Below, in pieces: positions 1 through 11,400 of a DNA stretch of 64,000 bases. The notes below the pieces were generated by a model. That model saw nothing but the letters and a program-made list of their open reading frames with translations, did not search any database and had not been told where the DNA came from. The stretch is from Chrysaora quinquecirrha. Its lineage: Eukaryota; Cnidaria; Scyphozoa; Semaeostomeae; Pelagiidae. The DNA is taken from assembly GCA_014526335.1 (NCBI GenBank), contig JACTAT010000048.1, positions 2,706,631 through 2,770,630 on the forward strand, in the 5' to 3' direction. The stretch's first letter is position 1, and each line of letters starts with the position of its first letter. The position numbers and the translations under genes are program-made.

Positions 1-1189
1 GGTAACTTCCGTTTCTCAACGGTAGTTTTTCAAACGGCATCAAAGCAATCACAGTACAATGAAATTTGATTGAGGAATTCGCGTAGAACTTCGCGTTCGC
101 AACTACATTCGATTTCTGCCCAGGTTTTTATTAGGAATAAGGAAGTTGATGAGTCGTTGTTATGAGCGACCTACCGAAATCAGATTGGCCTAAGGTGTGA
201 AAACTGCGACTCATTTGTTTAGAGATATTGACTGAGGACGTTTGATTCCTCTAAGGATATATTGCAATCTGACGCATTTTTCCAAATCTAATATAGAGGG
301 GATGTTTGGGTTTTACGGTTACATAGTTTTTGCCAATATTTTGGCTTGGGTTTTCGGTTTTCCGAAAAATTATGCTGTTTTTCTGTTTTGAAAATCTATT
401 CGGGAAACTGTTTTATGGTATTTCTGGATAATTTTTCCAATTTTTCATTAAGATTTTGCTTTTGGTACTGAATGCAGTTAAGCTACAGATTAGCTCGCAA
501 TGAAAGCAAAAATTGTTATAGGACGAAAACGTCTCAAAAACGTGAAATGAACAGTCAAATTTGACAAACCTGGACATTAATTAGATTTTGTGCTACTTTT
601 GTGAAATTGAAGACTTAATATCATGCCATACGTTTTTATTCAAAATTGTGCGCGGTTTTACGGTTATTGAGCAAGTATTGAGCGGTTTTACGGTTTTCAG
701 ACCATCAATATATAGTTGCTGCTGTTGTGAAGTTGTTTGTGAAAATTAACCTCATCAACACGCTAGTTCATCGGGCACTTATGATTTGCTCTAAATCTCG
801 GTACACTACAGCTATTAACATGAATAAATTTTAAATCTAAACTACACTTAACATTGATTACAAAATACAGATAATAAACAAGAACATTTTACAAGATTGT
901 CTTTAAGATTAATTGACTAAGGAGGAACTCTCTAAATAGATAGACTATAATCGAGAGAGAGTCCCCCCCTTTAAAAACAAGGAAAACTAAAAGAATTTTA
1001 TTAAAAAAAGCAACAACCAACCAGATGTGTGTCAAGTAATAATTGACCAGAGAGAAAAAAAACGGTCGGCCAACCGAGAATCGACCAAATAAATTCAGCA
1101 ATAAAATTTATCAAATCTTTCCGGATAACATAAAAACCTTAACTGTCTCCTTATTCTGGTTTGTTATCGGGTTGTTCAGCCTGTTCCTG
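1..1189. other. Intergenic, no gene seen
   Basis: AT-rich; GCGGTTTTACGG-type phrases at 310-700 recur a few times and may be a decayed repeat. No open frame with protein-like composition. Confidence 0.6.
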
Positions 1190-1275
1190 GCTTTTTCTTA
1201 GGTTGTTCTGGGTTGTTCTGGCTTGTTATGGCTTGTTCTAGGTTGTTCTGGCTTGTTCTGGGTTGTTCAGTCTTT
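1190..1275. repeat. Short tandem GGCTTGTTCT repeat
   Basis: Eight or so degenerate 10-11-bp copies of GGTTGTTCTGGCTTGTTCT. Confidence 0.7.
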
Positions 1276-1399
1276 TAGTAACGACGGTGAAATAAGATAA
1301 AATTCCAATTCTATTTAAATCACTCAAACGAAATTCAATAGCATTCATCCAACGTTAGACGACAATTACATTCACATTTTAAAATGCATCCCACGTTAG

Positions 1400-1490
1400 A
1401 TGATGGACGATGGTGATGATGATGATGGTGGTGATGGTGGTGATAATGTTGATGATGATGGTGAAGATGATGATGATGATGACATTGATT
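1400..1490. repeat. GATGATGGTGGTGAT microsatellite
   Basis: (GAT/GGT)n low-complexity tract. Confidence 0.85.
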
Positions 1491-1529
1491 TGCCGAAGAT
1501 ATGCACTATAGGTTTCATAATACTGGCAT

Positions 1530-1625
1530 TGTTCCCGTACTTCGGGGTTTGCGGTACTGCGGTATCGGGGGTAAAATATGCGCGGTATTTCGGTATTGAC
1601 GGAAAATCCTTGCGGTGTTGCGGTA
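1530..1625 (+). repeat. Dispersed GCGGTATT-rich repeat, copy 1
   Basis: GGGGTTTGCGG, then GCGGTATCGGGG, then TAAAATATGCGCGGTATT. The same order recurs inverted at 21288-21355, and a looser copy is at 2840-2950. Confidence 0.6.
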
Positions 1626-1797
1626 TTGAAGTTTTACAGTGCGGTATTTAGTATTTTACGAACCTTTAAAGAAACAGTTAAAAAGCCATAGCTGAAGGGA
1701 AACTTAAATTTACCAGAGACCAATAGCTACATGAAAAGAAGTCGAAATGACGATAGCAAAGGTTTATGTATTGAATTGTGAATTGTGAATGCACGAT

Positions 1798-2130
1798 TCT
1801 TTGTTCTTACTGCATGACATAGCATTTTTGTTGCACGACTTTTCATTTTGGTTGCACGACTTTGTAATTTTGCTGCGTGATTTTACATTTTAGTTGCACG
1901 ACTTTGCAATTTGTTGCGCGATTTTACGTGTTAATGGCACAACGCTATCTTTGGTTGCACAACTTTACATTTGATTGCACGACTTTGCAATGTCGTTGCA
2001 CGATTTTACATTTTGGCTGCACAACTTTACAATTTTTTGCACGACTATACATTTGATTGAACGACCTTGCAATGTTGTTACGCAATTTTACATTTTGATT
2101 GCACGACTTTACAATTTTCTGCACAAGTTA
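1798..2130. repeat. Minisatellite, TTGCACGACTTTRCAATTT unit
   Basis: About 15 degenerate 19-21-bp units alternating GCACGACTTTGCAAT and GCACGATTTTACATTT. Confidence 0.85.
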
Positions 2131-2159
2131 CACATATGCAGACAGCAAGGCCTCTATTA

Positions 2160-3830
2160 ACATAGTAACTAGGAAGCTAGAGGGGCAAATGCCCCCTAGC
2201 CCCTATCATTGCCCACCTAGTTTCATAAAGTTGCCCCCTAGTACAATCTCCTCTTAAAAGAAAACTGCCAAGAAAAGCCAATCTAGGCCAATCTCGAGGT
2301 TGTATTTTGAAAAAAGTTTTTGCGGGAGCATTCCCCCAGACCCCCCTTATTAGGAACATCTCTGGGGTCCGGGTCCTGTACGCCGTCGGCGCATTTACCG
2401 CCAGCTATAGCATCAGTGTAACTTGTTGCTGCGGAGCTGCGCGAAGCGCCTGCGTTGCAGCATCAAATTCCTGCACAAATTGGAATTTTGTAAATTTGCA
2501 AAATGCAAGAATGAGCATCATTTTTTAGCAACTGGGCTACCTCTATGAAGCGTTGCCGGTGCATACAATAGGAACATGCTTCGGTTTGAACCGAATTTTA
2601 TTCTTACTCTGAACAGCCAATAAGGAATTATGTCTGCGGAATCACGAAAGATGAAGGTGAAAGTGAATTGATGTTTTAGCGCCAGTTGCTAGGATCTCAG
2701 TAGTAAGTTAACTAATCGAGACCTCGACCCCGGCCGTGGCAGGAGAAATGGGACAAGTGCGTTTCAGATGGATTCAAGTTCTTATACACTGATGGTCTGT
2801 GTCATAATCGCATAAACAATACTGATATTTTAAGTTTTCAGGAATTTGCGGTATTTTGCAACTTTTCATTCGGTATTCGGGATTCGGCGATTTTTTCGCG
2901 CGGTAATACGGTATTGGGACCCCCCCGAAGTACCCCTCATATAGTAAGGTTTTTTTTATCTTTGAGCACAATTGGTATAGTAAAAGTGTCTTAACTTATT
3001 TAATTTCGAAAATTTAAGAATTTATGAAATAAGGAATAAATGTGAAGTATCACGTTCTTAACAGTCTAAATATGGACATTTGCCGGAATTCACCCAAGTA
3101 TGATAGTTCTTGGGAATAATTTGTACTTAAACTTTACACTAGCACATCAGTAGAATGAAATCATCAACTAATCCATTTTGCATTTTGTATATAAGTTTTG
3201 ACGTTAAATTCTCAAAGAAATATGATTTGATTAACAACAATAGCTATTTTGCAAGATGCTCTTCTCTCTGCAATGATAACTATTCCAGGTAAAGTCGCCA
3301 GATTATCAGAGGCATTCAGGAGGTTTAAGCTATGCTTTAGCCCCAGAGAAGCAACTATAATTGTTTTAATAAAGTGCATACTATACTGCGGCTCAAAAAA
3401 CGCTATACACTTTTAAAACGTAAAAAATATGCTTCAGCATGACCTTCATGTCTAATGCACAGCTTTAGCATATTTTTTTATGTTGAAACTTTGATGGCTC
3501 TAGTTCCATAACTTAAAAGATAGGGCATATAGGCAAATAAGGGCACTATGGTTTAGAATTCATGTAGTTCAAAGTTCTGACTTTCAATTTTTGCATCCAG
3601 CAATATATCTTAATTTATCAAAGGGACTTCTTTTTCTTCCGAAAAGTAATTGATCAATTTTGGGTTTGTACTGTAGCAAAATGTGAGCAAAATGTAGTGA
3701 AATGTGGGCAAAAAATCTGCCTGAACCGAGCCAAATTTCAAAAGATAATGTGCCAGATAAACAAACGTACATCTATATGCCAAAAATTATCCGCAAAAAT
3801 ATTCATCACATATATCAAAATACTTCTCCA
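2160..3830. other. Intergenic, decayed repeats
   Basis: Contains GGGGCAAATGCCCCCTAG (2180) and TTGCGGGAGCATTCCCCC (2318) phrases typical of dispersed elements, and the GCGGTATT repeat at 2840. No gene found. Confidence 0.6.
2840..2950 (-). repeat. Dispersed GCGGTATT-rich repeat, copy 2
   Basis: Minus strand GGGGTACTTCGGGGGGGTCC with AATACCGTATTACCGCGCG; related to 1530 and 21288 copies but diverged. Confidence 0.45.
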
Positions 3831-3837
3831 CGGTCTG

Positions 3838-4445
3838 GTCTCCACCGTCTCCACAACATTCGGGGCCATGTATGCCTGTACTATTATATTCCTATGTATC
3901 TCTCCACCGTCTCCACAGTCTCCACAACATTTGGGGCCATGTATGCCTGTACTACTATATACCTATGTGTCTCTCCACCGTCTCCACCGTCTCCACAACA
4001 TTCGGGGCCATGCATGTCTGTACTACTATATATCTCTCCACCGTCTCCACCGTCTCCACAACATTGGGGGCCATGTATGCCTGTACTACTATATTCCTAT
4101 GTATCTCTCCACCGTCTCCACCGTCTCCACAACCTTCGGGGCTATGTATGCCTGTACTTCTATATACCTATGTATCTCTCCACCGTCTCCACCGTCTCCA
4201 CCGTCTCCACAACATTCGGGGCCATGTATGCCTGTGCTACTATATACCTATGTATTTCTCCACAGTCTCCACCGTCTCCACAACCTTCGGGGCCATGTAT
4301 GCCTGTACTACTATATACCTATGTATCTTTCCACCGTCTCCACCGTCTCCACAGTATTCGGGGCCATGTATGTCTGTACTACTATATAGCTATGTATCTC
4401 TCCACCGTCTCCAGTGTCTCCACAACATATGGGGCTATGTACGCT
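3838..4445. repeat. Compound minisatellite, 60-75-bp unit
   Basis: Nine or ten units: GGGGCCATGTATGCCTGTAC, ACTATATACCTATGTATCTC, then a variable number of 9-bp CCACCGTCT copies (two to four). Open in all three forward frames over most of its length; no sign of a real gene. Confidence 0.9.
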
Positions 4446-5590
4446 CATATGCCTATAACGTAATTTATCTGGATACCTTAGTAGTTCTCTTACTATAAGG
4501 ACTGTTCGGTTTCATGTATGATTTACAACATATGCGTTTACTAAGATTTGCCGCCCTGTCTGATGCATGCATGTGATGAAGTAAGATTACAGTATTAGTT
4601 TAGCGTGTTTGTATATTGCACTCTCGTATCTGCCTTATCTCGTCGTGCCTGTTGGTTGGTTCCTGTTGGGCACGTAGCTATTCCTATGGGCAAGTTGTTG
4701 CTAGCATGGGCACGACGCAATTATTCATTCTCTGATACATCGAGGAATAGCCTTATATTGTTCCTTGTCATGACATATGTTTGAATACTAATTTTTACAT
4801 CAAATTCATATAAATTTGCTTCATTTTCTAACTTTAAATATAAATGGAGTCTTTTTTGGCAGAACGATGGGAAAAATATTGTTATTCTGTTATTTTTCTG
4901 TACAAATAGTCTTGTTCTTGAAAAAATGTATTCCTAATTTCTCATCCGAGCCTCGACAGTTCTTAAAGTTCCTTAATTTTTTGGGAATTTTCAGCCTGGA
5001 GTTCCTTGTAAAGGTGTTCCTTTAAAAAAACGTGTATGGAAAGAATAAACGAATATACAAAGCTCGGATTTTAACATGTACTGGGGGCGCAAAGACGGCC
5101 ATGGTCTGCGGCCCAAAGCGGGGGGTTGGTATTAGACCATTATATTTTTGTTAAGCATGCTTATGCATGCATTTTATTATTATTTTACAAAAAATTGCGT
5201 AAATTTCAGTAAAATTTATTTAAGTCTACAAGTTTTATTTATACTGCATTTTCTGTGCTTGCTTCCACAACCAACCCGAAAACGATCAATGTTTTTGCAT
5301 TCAAAATTCAACTTTCAAAGTTGTTGTTTACACCTGTTTTCAGTCAAAGGGCATTTTCGTAACTACTTTGACGGATAGAACAGTAGGAGTCATGAGGGTT
5401 CCTAAAACCTTGACTAATGAACTGAACCTTGGACTGAGGAGCCTGCTCTGGAATAGATGAAACACGAATAATGGAGAGACTTGGAAACAAGACCTAGGAA
5501 TAGCACTAACGAGCATAAACAATCACAGGACTAAGAAACTGGAACTTGAAATAGAGTTCGAGAATATGAACATGACTGAGGAAATAGACA
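4446..5590. other. Intergenic, no gene seen
   Basis: Includes AAAGTTCCTTAATTTTTT and GGTGTTCCTTTAAAAAAACG near 4965-5035, resembling ends of the MITE family at 57434; otherwise unremarkable. Confidence 0.5.
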
Positions 5591-6010
5591 TAAACATCAT
5601 TATTAACAAAAAGAGCAAATTAAAGATGAAAATTAAAATCATAACTAAAAGTAAGATTGAGATTAAACTTGAGAGTAAATTTTTTATTTCAGCTTAAGAT
5701 GGTGATGAAGAACAAGATTCTTGTGATTAAAATTTGGGTTCACAAGTAACATTGAGATGAAGTTTCAGTTTAAGACTAAGTTTAAATTGAAGTTGAAGGT
5801 CAAGATGTTTAAGTTTAAGTTTAAGATTAATATTAAGTTTAAGATTAACCTCAACTTGACTGAGACTAATCACTTTGACTGAGACTTAGACTGACAATAA
5901 TATTAAGATTAGGATTACGGTTAAGGTTGAGTTTAAGGTTATGATTAAGGTTGAGATTAATTTCATATCTAAGTTTAAGACTTACACTAAGACCAACAAT
6001 AAGATTTACC
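5590..6010. repeat. Degenerate TTAAGA-rich tract
   Basis: Runs of AAGTTTAAGATTAA-type 6-12-bp units, strongly purine-biased on the plus strand. Confidence 0.7.
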
Positions 6011-6339
6011 TTAGTTAAGATGGATATAACATGGAGTTTGGGTTTGCAACCAACACTAAGATGAACATTAAGTTTGAGAATACAATATCACTGACTAAGG
6101 ATATTGGACTAAGACCAAGCGTCAGGACCTTCACTGGGACAAGAAAACAGGGCCTTGAACAATGCTCATTAACAGGGCTGGAGAATGTGAACATTAAAAA
6201 GATCGAGGAGCAGGATACAGGAATAAAACTGAAGGAATGGAAGGAATTGGAGTGACCACAATGAATCACTTCAGGACTAAGAAACATTATCATGGACCAA
6301 GCATCCTAAATTAAGATCAAGGAACTGGAGCTTCATGGG

Positions 6340-6600
6340 GAGCAGGAAATAGGGCCCTGGACTGGACAGGGAACCCTGGACAGGGAACAGGAATGGTACT
6401 CACTGCCATGGCTTAAGGATCCTGGACTAAGGCAACAGATCAGGACGTTAACTCACTGAACCGGGTAGCATGACCTTTGACTGGAGAGGGACCCTGGACA
6501 GGAAGTGGAGACAGGATCCATTATCATGGCTTTTAAGGACACCGGACTAAGACCAAGGAACAGGACCTTCTATGGCAAAAGGGAATAGGACCTTCGACTA
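6340..6600. repeat. Degenerate ACCCTGGACAGG repeats
   Basis: GGGAACCCTGGACAGGGAAC and related GGACTAAGRCCAAGGA units between the two TTAAGA tracts; purine-biased. Confidence 0.5.
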
Positions 6601-6905
6601 AGGACTTAGATTAAGATTAAGATTCAGCATAAGATATAATTAAAGTTGAGAGTAACTAACACTAATACTAATATTATGATGAAGTTCAAGTTTAAGACTT
6701 AAAGATTACTTAAATAAAATATTAAGATTAAGATTAGAATTAATATTGAAAGCCAGATTAAGATTAAGATTAAGATTACAATTAACATTTAGTTTTAGAG
6801 TAACATTTAAATTTACATTTAAATTCAGATAGAAGTTAAGATTAAGATTCAATTTAAGTTGAAGATTAAGACTAAGGCTAACATTAACATTAAGATCAAG
6901 GTTTT
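6600..6905. repeat. Degenerate AAGATT hexanucleotide tract
   Basis: (AAGATT)n with substitutions, continuing the composition of 5590-6010. Confidence 0.75.
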
Positions 6906-7054
6906 AGATAAAGATGTGCATTATAATTCAGATTAACAGCAAATATGGCCACTACGGTGCACAATGCCTTTGAGGTGGACGTTGTTATTGGCAGAGTTCA
7001 TGGGAGGCGGTGCTCCTCATGAGGCGGTGGTCTTAGACGGGCAAGGGCTAGAAA

Positions 7055-7610
7055 GTTAATAAGTTATTTAGGTAACTATTTAGTTAGTTAGTTAACTAAC
7101 TAACTAACTAACTGTATAATTAACTAACTAACAAACAAACTAACAGACTAACTAACTGAGTAACTAACTAACTAACTATCTAACTAACAGACTAACTAAG
7201 TAACTAAGTAACTTATCAACTAACTAGCTAATTAACAAACTAAGTAACTAACTAACTAACTAACTAGCTAGCTAACTAACTAGCTAGCTAACTAACTAGC
7301 TAGCTAACTAACTAACTAACTGACCATCTAACTAGCTAACTAATAAACAAACTAACTAACTAACTAACTTACGTAACAAGCTTAATTACTTATATCTGCT
7401 AAAGTAGCTATCTACTTGACTAACTAAATAACTAGCTATCTCACTAGCTAACAAAGTAACTAACTATCTAATTAACTAACAAACTAACTAACTATTTACT
7501 TAACTAACTAACCATCTTACTAACTAGCTAACGAACTGACTAACTGCGTAAAGAAATCACTATCTTCCAAATTAGCTAACTAACTAACTAACTAACTAAC
7601 GTACAAGCCA
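7055..7610. repeat. AACT tetranucleotide satellite
   Basis: About 550 bp of (TAAC/AACT)n with interspersed TAGC units. Confidence 0.95.
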
Positions 7611-7619
7611 TGCTAACAA

Positions 7620-8293
7620 ACTAAGTAACGATAATTTTTTAAAGAATATTTTTATCTTAACTTTAAATTTTAACAGATAATAAAATAAAAACCCGTATGT
7701 ACTCCATGTCAAGGTCATCCTTGAAATTCGCACTTGGCCACTGGACTATATACAATTTGCGATAAATAATAATGCACAAGCACAACAGCTGTTTACACAC
7801 CATAATTCCAGCAGCCCTGGCCACAATCCGAAGGCCCTACCTTTAAGGCCACAGCAAACTTAGTAGAAATGAACTAATTTTTCAACACACTTGACATAAT
7901 AATGAAACAGGAAAAAGGCTTGTATCAAATAAAAAAAATATAAATAAATAATCTGTGAAAAATTCAAGACACGGGGCTAAAATCTCATAACGACGGGTTT
8001 CAGCGAAAAATTTAAGAGAGACAAAATAGGGAAATTCTAGAAAGATCTGGGACCCTAATTAAACTTACACGTAAAATGAAACCAAATTAGAGCGCTAAAT
8101 TAGAATTCTCCAAATATTTCATTGCACGTTTTTAAGAAATTGAAGAAAATTTTTACATTATACCACGAAACTCACTCTATTCTCATCCTGCAGCAAAGTT
8201 AAAGATACAGTTAAGATGAAATTGAGTGTTCAATATTAAACCAACAATGTTAATGTAACGTCAATGTAAATAACTAAATAATGTCTTCCTTTT
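7620..8293. other. 3' flank of CSNK2B
   Basis: AT-rich sequence after the CSNK2B stop; no clear polyadenylation hexamer on the minus strand, no other feature seen. Confidence 0.5.
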
Positions 8294-8414
8294 CTACTTG
8301 TAATGACTTGCTTTTGTGGGTCTTTGTCTTGCTGATGCACTTCTGTTTCGTGCATTGGCTGCAGCCTGAGCTTGAATCTGGTAAGCCATTGGATGTATTT
8401 TGAAACCATACAAT
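8294..8414 (-). CDS. CSNK2B: CSNK2B exon 6 (terminal)
   Basis: Completes Arg186 and encodes [20 protein letters not shown] followed by a basic Ser/Arg tail ending ASHYK and TAG. The acceptor is ttatag. The tail after about residue 206 is lineage-specific. Confidence 0.94.
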
Positions 8415-11400
8415 CTATAACAAACAATTCGGACAGGATCTCAATAATCCGAGAAGAAATAGAATCAAGAAATTTGTAGCCGTGGTAGTGGTTAGCGTGC
8501 TGGACTCAACGACAATGTTGTGGGTTGCAGCCACGGTCTTACCACTTGAGTTGCAGAGATAACAACCTTGGGAAAGTTGTTAACACAAATGTGCCTCTCT
8601 ATACCCAGGTGTATAAATGGGCACCTAGTTGTTAGTTATAAACGGCGTGAATGGCTGCACTCAGACCAGGGGTAGAGTGCAAAGTCGGTTGAGAGGACTT
8701 TAAAACTACAACGTCACTTTTCACTTTAAGACAAATAGAACAGCAAACAGAACAATTGAGCAACCGAGCAACAGAGAAACAACAGCAACAAAGTCAATCC
8801 GAGCAACCAAGCAACCAGAGCAACTGAGCAATCTAGCAACTAAGCAACCGAGCAACTGAGAAACAAGAGCAGCCACGGCAACCAGAGCAACTGAGCAACT
8901 AGGGGCAACCAGAGCAATTGAGCAACCTAGCAACTGAGCAACCTAGTAACTGAGAAACAACAGCAACAAAGGAAACCAGATCAACTAAGCAACCTGGGAA
9001 GCCTACCGACTGAGGAGCCGAGCAACTAATCATCTGAGCAACTAGAGCAACTAGAGCAACTGAGCAACTAAGCAACCGACCAACTGAGACATAAGAGCAG
9101 CCAAAGAAACAGAGCAACTGAGCAATTAGGGCAGCCAGAGCACCAACAGAACTTTCTAAATCAACCCATCAATTTATGGTTCAATTTCTATACCAGTTGT
9201 TTCTTAAACTATCTAGGGGCTCTCTTTTGGCTTTTTGATGAATTTCTCTGTAAAAACATTCAAATGGTCGCCACTTTGATTTTTAGTTGAACGTCAGTAT
9301 TGTAGTGATTGTGTTCCTGAAAAATGATTCACTCATGGGGCTCGTGCACTCCTTTTAACTAATTGAAAATTTTTTCGATATTGCCAAGAGCTACAGCTTG
9401 CCACTATTTTAAGCAAGGTTGTGGAATACTTTTCGAATCTATGTACATGGAAAATGAAGTTCATCCTCTTAACTTAATATAGTTTGGTATATTTTAAACA
9501 AGTTTCCAGCTTGCGGGAAATTTGGCAGGATTTTAGTTAAATCATTTAACGATTTAATTTTGTATAAGGAATAAACATTTTAAACCCACGTTCAAAAACG
9601 AATTTGAATGATTTATTTAATTTCTGCACGGTCCAAAACCTTGTATTAGGATCAGTGTTTTAATACATTACAATATGAAAAAATATAGATTAGTTATCTA
9701 TCAAACACATCAGCTCTTTTCTGGAGACGGCTGAATTTGAGAACAAAGAAGAGGACAAGTGATTTTGTTCCGGTGAAATGCATGCACTCTCAGTTTGGGA
9801 CCATCTCTTCTTGGCAAGTATAGGTATCAAGTAGCAAGGGGAGTTGACAAGTGCGCAGTCGCTTCAGGTAGCAGACCTTATCTTAGAAATTCGGCCTATA
9901 ATTAATTGACACAATGATTTACCTTGGGACAAACTGATTTGGACTTCTCTTTGGACGATATTCTGGATGAACCATGAACAGCATATGCGGAAATCCTGTA
10001 CCAAAATACGCTCCGTCAGTATGATGATGTCTTGAAGATTTCGGATTATAGACATCCATACATTTTGGACAATACAATTTCACCATTGCTTCCCCAGGAA
10101 CATCTGACAAACCTGAAAAAAAGACTGAACGTAATAAAAGAAGAGGCAAGTAGATTTATGCAGTTCTTGCAGAAAAAACAGCATTCGTTGTAAAAAGAAT
10201 GCAAATATAAATTGTTAATGACTATGTTTCAATACAGCTGCACAACTTTCAACTTACCTATGGGAAGAACAGGTTGATTTTCACAATAAACACGATAACA
10301 ATGACCGAAATCTCCATTCTGATACTTTTCCAGCTATAGAAAATAAAAACAGATAAATGGCACAGATTATCACACAAGTTTGAAAAGACAAAACCAGCTG
10401 CACAAAGCTACAACAAATATTTTCTATGCTCTTCGTCTGTTAACAACCCAAGACATGGTAATACAAATCTTGTTCATCAATTGCGAGATTTATGAAGAAT
10501 CAAGAAAGCAAAATTTAAACGCCGCATTGGAGAGAGACTCCTTCAGCTACAAAGTAAATCATAACAATTTCAATAATATTATAAGAAACTAGTCCACGCC
10601 CCACGCCATTCTTTTAGCAGCCAAGTATCGTAGATCTCGCTTCATAAAGACATCAGCGTCTTGACTTATTCGCAATTATTGCTCATTTCACTGGTCACCT
10701 GTCTGACTTCCTTTTACGATCATTCGTCCTCGTCATCAGTCATTTTCAAAAGCCCTGGTGCACAGTCCAAGGTCATTGTGCATGGACCATGCAGAGTTTG
10801 GGTCTGGGTTTGTCAGTCCGGCTTTAAGGTCCTGCTACTCAGTCACTACATGTTTTTCCCCATTGACGAATGCATAGTTTGTCCATGTTTCCTTAATCCC
10901 ATTTCATAAACGGATGCCGCAGTCCTGAATTTGCTCATATTCTTCAGCCGTGATGCTCCTTATTACATTTTATCGTCCGTCTATTTAATCAGTCCAGTTC
11001 CTCGTTTAAAGTTTGAAAAGCGTCAGGTTTGAAGGGTTCGCCGTTTTACCAAGAGAAGGCAACTGATCAAAAAAAAAGAATTTAACATATCATTACGGCC
11101 CATTCGCCAGCTGGATGTACGGCAAATTTGATCTCGGAAGTTTTTGCAGGGGGGTGCTCAAAATTACTGTCACAAGTAGTTGCTTCAATCAGTCTCACAT
11201 TTCAGTGTTTTTAGACATGTCAAGCTCAGAAACTTAGAAGATTCAAATGATTGCGATTAATCAATGAGCTGGTTCATTTTGTGAAGAAATGTCAGGTTGG
11301 TTGGTTATGATATTCATCAGCTTGTCTGTTCTAACTTCCTCAATCGATGTCAAATCATGACTGAGAAATTATTCTGTTCTGTTCTGTCCTATTAGGTGCC

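Noticed and set aside
1400..1651. Asp/Gly-rich 83-aa frame
   Set aside because: GATGATGGT simple repeat followed by the dispersed GCGGTATT repeat.
3697..4498. Three overlapping long open frames of about 200-250 aa
   Set aside because: All come from the compound minisatellite; all three frames are open and the products are the same repeat shifted.
8478..8540. Functional tRNA gene
   Set aside because: Box B is degenerate and the anticodon arm does not pair; fits a SINE head better.
8735..9117. Leu/Val-rich frames on the minus strand suggesting membrane proteins
   Set aside because: Products of the GAGCAACC minisatellite.
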